Shown here in pieces: positions 12,201 through 19,058 of a stretch of 64,000 nucleotides of DNA (its first letter is position 1; each line of letters begins with the position of its first letter). Made by a program: the position numbers and the translations under genes. Origin of the DNA: Rhodococcus sp. WMMA185 (lineage in GTDB: Bacteria > Actinomycetota > Actinomycetes > Mycobacteriales > Mycobacteriaceae); assembly GCF_001767395.1 (NCBI RefSeq), contig NZ_CP017014.1, forward strand, positions 3,232,501 to 3,296,500, in the 5' to 3' direction. Below the pieces are notes generated by a model, which saw only the letters and a list, made by a program, of their open reading frames with translations, did not search any database and was not told where the DNA came from.

Positions 12201-15200
12201 GCCGTCCGACACCGCCTGAACGCCGACGCGGAGAGCGGCGTGCCGGTCGACGACTGTCTGAAGTCCACGGTGCAACGCTGCCGCATCGACGGGTCCGGTC
12301 AGTTCGATCACCTGCTGCACCACATAGGGATCGGAATTGGCGTCCTCGAAAGCCGATTGGAAGTAGATCCCTTCCTGTAACGGCGTCAACGGCAGGACTT
12401 CCGCCAGTCTTCCCGTTGACGCCGTACCCTGTAGCGCCTCGACGTCCGCTCGAGTCAGCGAGACCAGCAGGAAGTCCGAGGGCGTATGCCCGCCGTGGCG
12501 CTGCGCTCCGGCCAGCACCCGGAGCGCCGCCGTCCACTCCTCGGCAAGCGCCTCGACGCTCGCGCGCGTGAGAACCCCTGGCGCCCAGGTCATCGTGCTG
12601 GTCAGCGCCGGGCCGTCAGGGCCCTCCTCAGCGATCACGTCGAAGGTCAGTACGTGGCCGAGCGGCATTCGCGGGTCGTCGGCGCCGCTCATGGCACGAG
12701 GAAGCCAGTCGACGTCCGCCGCCGACGGCACCCGGCCGAGGTAGTTGAACAGCACCTGCGGGATCGGTGCCCGCTCGAGTTCCGGTCTCGGCGTGCCGAG
12801 GTAGCGCAGAGCTCCGTAGCCGAACCCTGACCCCGGAATCCGGCGAAGCTGGTCCTTGACCGCCTTCAGAGCACGGGCCATGTCCGCTTCGCGGTCCTCC
12901 TCTGCTGTCGTCGTCCCCGGGTCGATCGCCACCGGGTAGACGGTGGTGAACCATCCGACGGTTCGGGAGAGGTCGACCATTCCTCCGTCGTCGCGACGAA
13001 GCGCGTCTTCCTCGCGTCCATGACCTTCGAGATCGAGAAGTACTGCGCCCGAATCCGTGCCGGCTCCGCACGCGGCACGCCACTTCCGCAACGCCACGGC
13101 AAGCCCAGTGAGCAGCACATCGCCCACCTGGGCGTGAAACGCCGCCGGTACGGATGTGAGAAGAGGGTGTGTGAACTCCGGTGGCAATGCCACCGTGAGG
13201 GATTGCGCATCTCCGGCCTTGTCGAGCAGCGGATCCAATGCCCGCGAACCGATGTTCGGATCGGGAGTAGCGATCGCTTCGGACCAGAAGGGCAACTCGT
13301 GGTCGAACGCGCCCTCCCTCACATGCTCGTTCAGCACTTCCGACCACCGTCGCAGCGACATCCCGACCTTCGCTAGTTCGGGAGTGCCACCCGCCATGAC
13401 CGACATGGCCGCGCTCGCAAGGTCTTCGAGGATGATGCGCCAGGACACCCCGTCTACCACCGCATGGTGGGCGACCAGCAACATCCGCCCGGGACCGTCC
13501 TGGTCGAAAAACAGGACCGCCTGCACCATTGCCCCAGCGTCGGGATCGAGGCGACCGACAGCCGCACGGGTTTCCGAATCGAGTTGCGCCTGACTGCCGT
13601 CGAACTGGACGACGCGAAGCACGTCGTGGGCTGCAGCCGGATCCCACTCCGGCACCGACAGCGTCCAGCGCACACCGCGAACGAGTCTGGCTCTCAGTGC
13701 GTCGTGTCTTTCGAGGACCGCGGCCAGGGCGGTACGGGCGGTCTCCGCGGCCAGATCGGCAGGAGTCTGCACGAGCACCGACTGGTGGAACGCCGCGACG
13801 TCGGCGCCCCGCTCGCCGGTACGCGCCAGGATCGGGGTGGTTCGCACCTCGCCAACCGCGACATCATCCGAGTCGACCTCGACTCGAACGCGGCCGTCCT
13901 GTGTCCGGGCGAGCGCCTCGGCCGTGCGGAGCTGGAAGACCTCTCGGGGACTGATCGAGAACCCTTCTTGTCGAGCACGGTTCACCAATTGGATCGCGAC
14001 GATGCTGTCACCGCCGAGGGCGAAGAAATCGTCCGTCACGCCCACCGTCTCCACTCCGAGGACGCCGGCAATGAGCGCACACAGCCTTTCCTCGACCGCG
14101 GTCCGCGGCGCCAAGTCCTCGCTCGCCGCAGCGAGGTCGGGTTCAGGTAGTGCCCTGCGATCCAACTTCCCATTGGGTGTGAGCGGGAAGCTGTCGAGGA
14201 CGACGAACGCTGACGGCACCATGTACTCGGGCAACTTCGACGACGCCCACACCCTCAGATCGGCGATATCCAGGTCAATGCCCTGTTCCGCGACCACGTA
14301 TGCAGCAAGATACTTCGTGCCGGAAGGAATCTGGCGAACGACGACGGCGCTGTGCCGGACGCTCGGATGCGACACCAGCCCCGCCTCGACGTCCTCGAGT
14401 TCCAGGCGCATGCCCCGGATCTTGACCTGGTTGTCGGCGCGGCCGAGGAAGTCCAGCGATCCGTCCGCGGTCCATCGTGCTCGGTCGCCCGTCCGGTACA
14501 GTCGCGACCCGTCGTCCGCGAAGGGATTGGCAACGAATCGGGCAGCCGTAAGCCCGGGCGCACTCACATACCCGCGCCCGAGGAGGAATCCGCCCGCATA
14601 CAGTTCACCACCGACCCCGATCGGCACTGGGTTCAAGTGCTCGTCCAGCACGTATAGCTGGGTATTCGGATTCGGCCGGCCGATCGAGGTCGCGATCCGT
14701 GCGGCATCGGATCGGTAGATCACATGCGACACACCGATAGTCGTCTCCGCCGGGCCGTAGCCGTGATACAGCGTGGTCGCGAGCTGGGACCTGAACCTCT
14801 CGAACAGTTCCGGGGTGAGAACCTCGCCGCCACACCAAACGTGTTTCAGCTCGGACAGTAGATCCGTTCCGCGGGACAGATCGAGCAAAACGTCGAGCAT
14901 CGAGGACACCAGGTAGACGAATGTCACCGACTCGCGTGCGATCAGGTCGAGGAGATACTGCGGATCACGTTCCCCACCTGGCTCGGCCACCACCAATCGC
15001 CCCCCCGACACGAGGGGCAGCAATATCTCGTTCACGGAAATATCGAACGAAAGCGGCGCCTTGAACAGCGACGCGTCCCCCGGGCCGAAGCGCAGGATCT
15101 CGTCGCGCTGCCACAGCAGTCGCGCGCACACGGCTTCGTGCCGGATCATCGCGCCCTTGGGACGGCCCGTCGAACCCGAGGTGAAGATGACGTAGGCCAG

Positions 15201-17081
15201 TGAAGAACCCTGAACAGCCTCGACAGGAAGCTCCGGGGGCTGCGCGGCATGCGCCCAATCCTCGAGATCTACCGGCACTGCCCACTCCCCAGCGTCAGCT
15301 ACGCCGCCGGGACCGGTGAGAACGAGCGAAGCCCCGGCATCCGCGAGCACCGACCTGCGGCGATCCTGGGGCCAGGACGGATCGAGCGGTACGAACGCAC
15401 CCCCGGCGCACATGACGGCCAGCAGCCCGATCACCATCTCGGCTGATCGCGGCAGACCCACCGCCACAACCTCTTCCGACTCCACTCCTCGGGCCCTCAA
15501 GTGATGCGCGAGCTGCGCAACACGCTCTCCCAGCTCTCGGTAGGTCAGGCGCACCGCCCCCGAGACGAGCGCCTCGGCATCCGGGGTGCTGGCCACCTGC
15601 GCCTCGAACAAAGCGGAGACTGTCGTCGATTCCTGCTGAGCAGCAGTGTTGTTGAACTCCTCGAGCAACTGCCTGCGCTCATCGAGCGTCATCGGATCGA
15701 GCGACGCAATGCTCAGCGAAGGTTCGGCGACGAACTGACCCAAGAAGTGCGAGAGCCTGCGACGGTGCTCGTCGAGTTCAGCATGAAGACCGGCAGGCGC
15801 CCGCAGGTCGATCTCGATGGGCTCGGAATCCTGCCCGCCGCGAATCGAGAAGTCGAGGTCGCGCACCACTCCGGTGGCTGAACTGCGCACCCGTGTGGGA
15901 AAGCCACCGAGCGTCAGCGCGTGCTCGAACATCATGGAATTGATACCGGGACCGAATATCTGACGATCCGGATCGATCGACCGAAGGTCGCGGGCGAGAT
16001 CCTCGCCGCGGTAGCGCCCATGGCGCAGAATCGAAATGAGGGTGGTGTCGATCCGCTTCGCCAACTCGCCTACTGTCATGTCCGGATCGACCTGAATACG
16101 TAGCGGCAGGATCGTCGAGCACATTCCAGGAATGCGGCGCATGTCGCGGCCCACCCGGGCGGTCATCGGCAACGACAGCATGAGGTCGCGTACACCCGTC
16201 ATACGGTGGATGTATGCCACGACGGCAGCCAGCGGCAAACGAGTCCGCCTGATACCGGCGTCCGCGGCGTAGGCGTAGAGCTGGTCGGCGTCGTCACCGT
16301 CAATCTCGACCAAGGCGGAGATCGGGATAGCGGAACCGTCCACGACGTGCGGGAGCAGCCTCGGCGGCTCGGGCGCATCGATCACCTGCCCGATCCAGAA
16401 GTCACGGTCAGCGGCGAAGCGCTTCGATGCGCGGTACTCGCGATCGGATGTAACGAGAGCGTCGAGAGGCCAAGGGACAGGCTCGACCTCGAAGTCAGGA
16501 CTGTCGTATCGCTCGACTACTTCGGCAACCAGCAAGGCGACCCCGTAGCCGTCCATGACGGCGTGGTGATAACGCTGGTACCACACCAGCGATTCGTCGC
16601 CGGTACGAAGCAGGGCTTGCCGGAACATGGGGGCGTCTGCACCGAGGTCGATTACGGTCCGCATGTCGCGATCCATCCATGCGCGAGCGCTCGCGTCGGG
16701 ATTCTCTTCACCGCGCAGGTCGACTACTTCCAGCGTCCAATCCTGGGGATCGCGGGGAACCTGTCTCAGGTCCTTGCCCTCGCCCCTTTCGAAGCGCACG
16801 TGTACGGCTTCGGCCCGCTCCACGGTCCTGCGGATCGAGGTGATCAGACGATCGATATCGATCGGATCGTTGACTTCGCCGGCCATCGACACGTTGTAGA
16901 CGGGACTCTCCGGGTGCAATTGTTGCCCGACCCACACCTCTGTCTGAGCGGCAGTCAGTGGGAGCACTGTGCGCATCGAAGAGGGCAGCGTGGAGGACGA
17001 CTGAGGGCGGGCAGCCGCCGCGTGGTCCGGAGACACCGCATGGTCCGGAGACATGATGATCCCATCGTCCGTCGAGAGCAC
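258..17081 (-). CDS. Tetramodular nonribosomal peptide synthetase for a hydroxamate siderophore
   Basis: 5607 residues without frameshift. Approximate domain order: C1 40-470, A1 490-1000, T1 (Ser ~1025), E1 1080-1500, C2 1555-1990, A2 2010-2510, T2 (~2553), E2 2610-3020, C3 3080-3500, A3 3530-4030, T3 (~4078), C4 4135-4560, A4 4600-5080, T4 (~5130), C5 5180-5600. There is no thioesterase. My alignment to GrsA gives the A-domain pockets DINYWGGIGK (A1), DVPRSSLVEK (A2), DMENLGLINK (A3) and DVFILGAVNK (A4). A1 and A3 match codes I recall for (formyl-)hydroxyornithine; A2 is loosely serine-like; A4 is unassigned. Two epimerization domains predict D residues at positions 1 and 2. The layout equals that of erythrochelin-type synthetases, where the terminal C domain is thought to close a diketopiperazine. 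C3 has QFLLWDG in place of HHxxxDG, C4 has HHITTDE and C5 has HYIAVDE. The start is GTG at 17081; an in-frame ATG at 17054 (MSPDHAVSPD) is a strong alternative because the IdeR box ends 30 bp from the GTG. No MbtH-like gene is visible nearby. Confidence 0.93.
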   Translation of the reverse strand: MLSTDDGIIMSPDHAVSPDHAAAARPQSSSTLPSSMRTVLPLTAAQTEVWVGQQLHPESPVYNVSMAGEVNDPIDIDRLITSIRRTVERAEAVHVRFERGEGKDLRQVPRDPQDWTLEVVDLRGEENPDASARAWMDRDMRTVIDLGADAPMFRQALLRTGDESLVWYQRYHHAVMDGYGVALLVAEVVERYDSPDFEVEPVPWPLDALVTSDREYRASKRFAADRDFWIGQVIDAPEPPRLLPHVVDGSAIPISALVEIDGDDADQLYAYAADAGIRRTRLPLAAVVAYIHRMTGVRDLMLSLPMTARVGRDMRRIPGMCSTILPLRIQVDPDMTVGELAKRIDTTLISILRHGRYRGEDLARDLRSIDPDRQIFGPGINSMMFEHALTLGGFPTRVRSSATGVVRDLDFSIRGGQDSEPIEIDLRAPAGLHAELDEHRRRLSHFLGQFVAEPSLSIASLDPMTLDERRQLLEEFNNTAAQQESTTVSALFEAQVASTPDAEALVSGAVRLTYRELGERVAQLAHHLRARGVESEEVVAVGLPRSAEMVIGLLAVMCAGGAFVPLDPSWPQDRRRSVLADAGASLVLTGPGGVADAGEWAVPVDLEDWAHAAQPPELPVEAVQGSSLAYVIFTSGSTGRPKGAMIRHEAVCARLLWQRDEILRFGPGDASLFKAPLSFDISVNEILLPLVSGGRLVVAEPGGERDPQYLLDLIARESVTFVYLVSSMLDVLLDLSRGTDLLSELKHVWCGGEVLTPELFERFRSQLATTLYHGYGPAETTIGVSHVIYRSDAARIATSIGRPNPNTQLYVLDEHLNPVPIGVGGELYAGGFLLGRGYVSAPGLTAARFVANPFADDGSRLYRTGDRARWTADGSLDFLGRADNQVKIRGMRLELEDVEAGLVSHPSVRHSAVVVRQIPSGTKYLAAYVVAEQGIDLDIADLRVWASSKLPEYMVPSAFVVLDSFPLTPNGKLDRRALPEPDLAAASEDLAPRTAVEERLCALIAGVLGVETVGVTDDFFALGGDSIVAIQLVNRARQEGFSISPREVFQLRTAEALARTQDGRVRVEVDSDDVAVGEVRTTPILARTGERGADVAAFHQSVLVQTPADLAAETARTALAAVLERHDALRARLVRGVRWTLSVPEWDPAAAHDVLRVVQFDGSQAQLDSETRAAVGRLDPDAGAMVQAVLFFDQDGPGRMLLVAHHAVVDGVSWRIILEDLASAAMSVMAGGTPELAKVGMSLRRWSEVLNEHVREGAFDHELPFWSEAIATPDPNIGSRALDPLLDKAGDAQSLTVALPPEFTHPLLTSVPAAFHAQVGDVLLTGLAVALRKWRAACGAGTDSGAVLLDLEGHGREEDALRRDDGGMVDLSRTVGWFTTVYPVAIDPGTTTAEEDREADMARALKAVKDQLRRIPGSGFGYGALRYLGTPRPELERAPIPQVLFNYLGRVPSAADVDWLPRAMSGADDPRMPLGHVLTFDVIAEEGPDGPALTSTMTWAPGVLTRASVEALAEEWTAALRVLAGAQRHGGHTPSDFLLVSLTRADVEALQGTASTGRLAEVLPLTPLQEGIYFQSAFEDANSDPYVVQQVIELTGPVDAAALHRGLQTVVDRHAALRVGVQAVSDGRIVQVVRDGVRVPMEVVDLTAEAEPAQRVDELLAADRAIGFDLGRAPLVRYTLARIADRDADGVAAPKFLLLQSIHHIVADGWSVPVMLRELMALYSAEATPPTLPAPTPYRSYLEWLGSRDRAASLAVWREVLADLPEPVELPNPLLQGQSGIRKIRMQLPPEETAALTTMGRARGLTLSTLVHGTWGLVLGRLTGVEDVVFGSTVSGRGGDLPGIATMVGLFINTIPTRLRYRPADTVVDTLARWQHEQSTLLDHQYLGLSDLRREAGLHNLFETLVVFENYPLGESALTDPSGAVQVTDIRFDERPPYPMTLIVVPGGELTLDLDYDAARIDETTAIRFAESTVAYLTELTRDMDQSVSRVALASRESIDTALREVRVEFPRTTVTALLEEQAKRTPDAVAVVSEDEQLTYAQLHERANRLARLLVERGVAPESKVAVALPRSLDLMVALLAVGKAGGAYVPLDTSYPVDRLSYMLDDAEPVCLLTDSAAPFAGVDVPQVRVSDAVGYSSEPLSGVALAPQHPAYVIYTSGSTGRPKGVVVPHAAIVNRLLWEQRFRPMTASDNVLQKTPSSFDVSVPEFFGPLLAGATLVLARPDGHKDPAYLADVIIQRSITRVRFVPSMLEAFLAEPAAARCTGLRIISCSGEALPVTSARRVAEVLPGVELDNLYGPTEASVEVSFAASVQGIEASAPSVPIGLPTSNTGLYVLDRYLQPVPDGTSGELYLSGAQLARGYLGRPALSAERFVADPFSAKGSRMYRTGDIARIGAGGAVEYVGRADDQVKLRGFRIELGEIEAQMAACPGVRQAAAIVRSDRPGLQQLVGYLGGDADPDDVRQRLTATLPEFMVPVAFVTLAEFPVSPSGKLDRKALPAPDFSAHVTTTQIDVATVDHSGVAAVLAGHYAQILGLEAVGQNDDFFALGGDSILAIRLVNLARREGITITPRQIFEHRTPSVLAGAVSGSGVAPLAAVDDSGTGVVWPLPVVHRLSEWSGGKNRFNQAVLLNTPAGTSTEVLGRALHGVLDHHDGLRQRLTRHAPGVWSLEITESAELALRRIDVTGLDDVALRESVSAESDAATDRLDPDSGVMLSAVWFDAGPDDLGRLLLVAHHLVVDAVSWRILVEDLAMAWVATDSGQPAALDPVGTSLRGFARVLTEQAHEPARLGELDHWLQVTEPGAELVPGATGHAVVSSGARRTVRVDAELTKTLLTRVPGVVGADVTDVLLAGLALAVDRWFAGREHGPDLLVDLERHGREELARGVDLSRTVGWITNVTPVRLGSRGDALETLKDVKERLRGAPDGGIGYGMLRYLNASTSRVLEARSESQVLFNYLGRLPQAETGVWTYAAESDSLATDPDGDLGGPYRLVINALCEEAEHGAELQAVFAWSEDDLSEDDAIAISDGWVRALRDLADAAAAHDGPAILTPSDLPLVTLKQREVDRIVAASPTGVDTILPLSPLQEGLYFQAGFDAGSDIYTAQFTLDFGHRLDIERLAGALRTLQRRNPTLRAGFVSEGLSAPVQFVASGLDVPIVEFDLRELDEGDRNARAAELAAQDRLTPFDLTSPPLWRVMVLRLTDTHDRLVVNRQFLLWDGWSNSIVVSQLLALYESGGDDSGFGSPEGTFEDYLTWLAARDTGAAQAAWAEALRGLEEPTQLAVSSPGDPLPPRQYDAVLPEELSERLRASARGAGVTLNAVLSAALAVVLGVETGRQDLVFGTTVAGRPPEVPGLDGVAGMFLNTVPVRMTLRPNESVVDLLRRTQSDRLSLSPYDYLGLASIQRVTEHRRLFDVLYVLQNFVDEKQVSALNDAHDISGGDSIDHTHYPVTVVVTPGASVKVKFEFHPETVADYRVERMLSRFVAVLEQWSTDVTGAVAGIVGAAEPVPSEPRPLPDATVAELLGDIARVQPDETALVFGERTVSYAELDADVNRMARLLLGHGAGPEQIVALALPRSVEMVVALFAVLRTGSAYLPLELDHPAERLIGMLEDAGPTTLVTTSSLAQTLAAAAVDVLVLDEVDFTAVPSAPLSDAELRGFAPGNPRRLEHPAYVIYTSGSTGKPKGVVTGYRGLTNMQLNHREAIFDPAVRATGGRRLRIAHTVSFAFDMSWEELLWLVEGHEVHICDENLRRDAEALVAYCDAREIDVVNVTPTYAQHLFEEGLLEDSPGRHRPPLVLLGGEAVSDSVWNRLRDTDGTFGYNLYGPTEYTINTLGASTADSATSTIGAPIWNTSAYVLDPWLRPVPDGVTGELYISGVGLARGYLGRFALTAERFVANPFEESVRMYRTGDLVRRRMDGNLDYLGRTDDQVKIRGHRVELGEISSALESLDTVRQATVVVDSGPGGFTRLVGYVVSARPRGSQGADQYRPAVRGLLPDYMVPAAIIEVDSLPMTMNGKLDVKALPSADEVLGARGGERTQPSNDTERILAGLFGEVLGVPTPGIDDNFFDLGGHSLLATRLISRARSALEADLTMRDLFEAPTVAELASRIGNDTSSKRPALVARPRPENLPLSAAQQRLWLLQQIDGASAAYNFPIVLRLQAALDPGLFQQALTDVVRRHESLRTVFGEHDGEPIQLILNDVRPEVTECDATEAELAQLVAETVGRPFDLGAEIPIRARLITVAGEQVLAIVLHHITTDEWSDRPFLRDLMTAYTARAQGAAPSWEPLGVQYADYTLWQRDLLGDPDDPSSVMSGQLGYWAKTLDSVPEELALPTDHTRPAWPSFTGGAIEMTLDAATTRALRSLARASGATMFMVLHAASAALLHRLGAGDDLPLGAPVAGRSEQGLDELIGFFVNTVVLRTDVSGNPTFDELLARVRDTDLAAFANADVPFETVVERVNPARTPARNPLFQVMVGYHTRASDSVVAEGAVPVSFEERTAKFDLVFNYTEYLDAERVELRLEYGSDLFDRDTAAKIARRQIAVLDALASDSGVVIGDLDVFLDDERDLVLHGFNDTGQEVPEETFFEAFMRHVASTPEAVAVIDSHGQVTYAELSDRADRIAALLHRRGVSVESVVGLALPRSIEMVATVVGVLRLGAAYLPLDLNHPAERISYMLADSAAQVLVTTVRDSTYIAKANTLDRVVIDDPSIIAELDGADGVDLPHPPSGLDHAAYVIYTSGSTGKPKGAVLTHDGIPSLVATAEERMRLVRGSVVMQFASIGFDVAVFELSMALCTGSRLVIVPDESRVAGPELTDFMAEHAVTHAIIPPSLMAALPPGCDVPAGCTVLVGTETVPPELIGRWAERLNLLAAYGLTEATVNNTLWQARPGWDSAVPIGIPDPNEQAYVLDDLLNPVPPGVAGELYIAGRGLARGYLGKSALTSGRFVSNPFGEAGSRMYRTGDRARWRADGNIDFLGRVDDQVKIRGFRIELGEIIAALGSHADVKQSAVLADREGDIVRLVGYVTVSDGRAERVDPQALRAHAADRLPDYMVPTVVVVLDGDLPLTPNGKLDRKALPRPDWSALTGVVAAQTPQQKEIAEVFAEILHLPSVGIHDNFFDLGGNSMASMRLVGTLRKRFGVDLTIRDVFDSSTVAGLSEIVAGAARSGRPVLVPAGPRPETLPLSGPQRRFWRQFRAGGAEAQASHALSVQIRGTVDPEILARALDDVTSRHEPLRTVYAELGDTVVAREAVRPVLAVVDVGGGDVHRTVFELAQQPMDLTEQAPLRAHLVSAADGTQVLLLAMHYIAVDEWSVVPLLSDLMGAYASRSSGDEPDWEPLTVEYPDYVVWHEALTGDPHDPDSRYSRQLAYWRERLAGMPPRLELPAPSGSGSRTPEVTLQLIPVEIDSELHSSIDAFARDTGTSLFMVLQAALATVLTRHGAGTDIPLGSLVAGRSEQALDALIGCFFNIVLLRTDTSGDPDPVELLQRIRRSNLDALDNQDVAFADVVDAVGDGSAVLRPQVMLVHHEQARLDHLDALGALMPVPVGVPDVDLTLSFYEPIDDGPVHAYFSFSSEVLDVETVRCWASEMSSLAAQWTGNIR

Positions 17082-17110
17082 TCGCCGGCGCGACGAGCCC
17101 GCGATGGAGT

Positions 17111-17129
17111 TTAGGTTAGGCTACCCACT
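17111..17129. promoter_or_regulatory. IdeR/DtxR iron box in front of the NRPS
   Basis: TTAGGTTAGGCTACCCACT matches 15 of 19 positions of the IdeR consensus, with the first 13 perfect. It lies in the 98-bp gap between the hydrolase stop and the NRPS start, 30 bp upstream of the GTG and 57 bp upstream of the alternative ATG. Iron-loaded IdeR would be expected to repress the NRPS here. Confidence 0.75.
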
Positions 17130-17179
17130 CACAACAACCCGACTTCCACAGGACGAGCGGGTGTCACTCGAACCCCAAG

Positions 17180-17983
17180 TCATCCGGCGAGGAACTCGAG
17201 CAGCACCTTGTTCACCACATCGGGACGCTCGAGGTAGCCGTAATGGCCCACGTCGGAGATCTCGTAGTACCGGGCGGACGGTATTACTTCGGCCACCTCA
17301 CGGGAGAGATACGGCGGAATCATCCGGTCATCGGCGAACCCGATGGACAGGCACGGCACGGTAATCGCCCGGTATGCCTCGCGGCGATCGAAGCTGCGAT
17401 CCATCCTCATCTGGGCGCGCACGCCTTCCGACATCTTGCCCCCACTGAACTCGAAGAGGTCGAGCCAGTCGCGGGCGGTGTGCGGATCGACCAGCGACGC
17501 CGGAGACAGATTCATCACCGCAGTGACCGCAGCCTGATACTTGGCCGGCAGCTCGACGCCGTTGTCGTACAGGGCACTCTCACCCTCGCTCAGCGTCTTC
17601 TGGAAATAGTCCATCCGGGCATGCCCGGCAAGAAACGCCGCCTTGCGCACCAAGTCGGGGCGTGACAACGCGAGTTCCTGAGCGACGCGAGCGCCCATCG
17701 ACGTGCCGACGACACGGACCGCTCCACCCCCGAGGTGCTCGATCAACCCCGCGGTGTCGGAGACCATGTCGTCCATGGTGATCCCGTCGACGCTCTCCCC
17801 GGACGGGGCGATGCCGCGGTTGTCGAACGTGCAGACGCTGTAGCCCGCATCGATCAACGCCGGCGTCTGATGCAGGTCCCACACGCGGCCCGGACTACCG
17901 GTTCCCATGATGAGCACCACAAGATCTCCGGAACCCTTGACCTGGTAATTCAAGGGAATTCCGTTGATCGTAGCGATCGTCAT
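17180..17983 (-). CDS. Alpha/beta hydrolase of the siderophore locus
   Basis: 267 residues, a complete alpha/beta-hydrolase fold protein. The nucleophile elbow GTSMGA places Ser95, FADDR supplies Asp218 or Asp219, and VGHYGYLERPD supplies His247. The oxyanion region is LIMGTGSPGRVWD. It lies immediately upstream of the NRPS on the same strand (98-bp gap containing the IdeR box) and diverges from the formyltransferase gene. Because the NRPS has no built-in thioesterase, a role in product release, editing or hydrolysis of the ferri-siderophore is possible; the sequence does not decide between these. The fold assignment is firm, the substrate is not known. The ATG start is preceded by a GGAAGGAAGC-type purine-rich site. 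Confidence 0.85.
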   Translation of the reverse strand: MTIATINGIPLNYQVKGSGDLVVLIMGTGSPGRVWDLHQTPALIDAGYSVCTFDNRGIAPSGESVDGITMDDMVSDTAGLIEHLGGGAVRVVGTSMGARVAQELALSRPDLVRKAAFLAGHARMDYFQKTLSEGESALYDNGVELPAKYQAAVTAVMNLSPASLVDPHTARDWLDLFEFSGGKMSEGVRAQMRMDRSFDRREAYRAITVPCLSIGFADDRMIPPYLSREVAEVIPSARYYEISDVGHYGYLERPDVVNKVLLEFLAG

Positions 17984-18014
17984 GTCTGCTTCCTTCCAAG
18001 TGACGGTTCACCAA

Positions 18015-18033
18015 TCAAGGTTGGATAGCCTAA
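18015..18033. promoter_or_regulatory. IdeR-like box between hydrolase and formyltransferase
   Basis: TCAAGGTTGGATAGCCTAA agrees with the IdeR consensus at 13 of 19 positions, and the right half is best (AGCCTAA). It sits in the divergent gap, 32 bp from the hydrolase start and 60 bp from the formyltransferase start, so it could control both directions. It is weaker than the box in front of the NRPS. Confidence 0.5.
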
Positions 18034-18093
18034 GCTGGCTGCGCTGCCGCTCGTGTGCGGCACTGACCGACAAGCTCGTCCAGGAGGACCGCG

Positions 18094-19029
18094 TTGAGAG
18101 TCGCCACACTCGGATATCAAACCTGGGGTCACCGTACCCTGCAGGCCCTTCTCGAGTCGGAACATGAGGTCGTACTCGCGATTACGCATCCTCCGAGCGA
18201 TCATGCCTACGAGCAGATGTGGGCCGATTCGGTCGCCGACCTCGCGACGGATCACGGGGTTCCGGTGCACATCGCCACCAAGCCGGACGAAGACTTCAAG
18301 GCAGCACTGAAGCGGGCCGACCCCGACATCGTCGTCGCCAACAACTGGCGTACATGGCTGCCAAGGGACGTCTTCGATGCCCCGCGCTACGGCACCCTCA
18401 ACATCCACGACTCGCTGTTGCCCAAGTACACGGGATTCTCTCCGCTGATCTGGGCACTGATCAACGGCGAAGAAGAGGTGGGCCTCACCGCGCACCTGAT
18501 GGACGAGGAACTCGACGCCGGTGACATCGTCTTGCAGCGGTCGACACCCGTCGGGCCCACGGACACCGTCACCGATCTGTTCCACCGCACGGTCGACATG
18601 ATCGGCCCAATCACCCTCGACGCGCTCGATCTCATCGCGTCCGGTCGCACGGACTGGACACCACAGGACCGGTCGCAGGCTACGTTCTTCCACAAGCGGG
18701 CACCCGAAGACAGCCACATCGACTGGACGTGGCCCGCCGACGCCATCGAGCGTCTCGTCCGCGCACAGTCCGATCCGTACCCCAACGCGTTCACCCACTA
18801 CAAGGGCCAGCGAATTCGGGTCTTGAAAGCCGCCGTGTCCAATGGAAATTACGGCGGAACCCCCGGGCGTGTCTTCATCCGGGAAGGTGACGGCATGGTC
18901 ATCGTCGCCGGCCCCGACGCCCGCACCGGCCGGGGCAAGGGGCTGAAGATTCAACGCGTCCGCCTCGACGACGGCACCGAACTCGCGGGAACCGACTTCT
19001 TCCCCCACGGCGGGGGTTACTGCAGGTAG
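18094..19029 (+). CDS. N5-hydroxyornithine formyltransferase (methionyl-tRNA formyltransferase family)
   Basis: 311 residues in the N10-formyltetrahydrofolate-dependent formyltransferase family. The catalytic triad is visible: Asn103 and His105 in TLNIHDSLLPKYTG and Asp144 in LDAGDIV, followed by a C-terminal OB-like segment. The family includes methionyl-tRNA formyltransferase, but a siderophore locus with an ornithine hydroxylase and hydroxyornithine-type A domains argues for formylation of N5-hydroxyornithine, as shown for rhodochelin and coelichelin systems. The start is TTG at 18094, decided by a perfect AGGAGG at 18082-18087 six bases upstream. It diverges from the hydrolase and converges with the ABC transporter genes. 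A housekeeping fmt gene elsewhere would support the specialised role. Confidence 0.85.
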   Translation: MRVATLGYQTWGHRTLQALLESEHEVVLAITHPPSDHAYEQMWADSVADLATDHGVPVHIATKPDEDFKAALKRADPDIVVANNWRTWLPRDVFDAPRYGTLNIHDSLLPKYTGFSPLIWALINGEEEVGLTAHLMDEELDAGDIVLQRSTPVGPTDTVTDLFHRTVDMIGPITLDALDLIASGRTDWTPQDRSQATFFHKRAPEDSHIDWTWPADAIERLVRAQSDPYPNAFTHYKGQRIRVLKAAVSNGNYGGTPGRVFIREGDGMVIVAGPDARTGRGKGLKIQRVRLDDGTELAGTDFFPHGGGYCR

Positions 19030-19058
19030 CTAACTGCTCGGTCGTCCACCGGGGTTCG

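Noticed and set aside
258-17081. Possible MbtH domain or thioesterase within the NRPS
   Set aside because: No MbtH-type motif and no GxSxG thioesterase domain were found at either end; the C-terminus ends inside a condensation-type domain.
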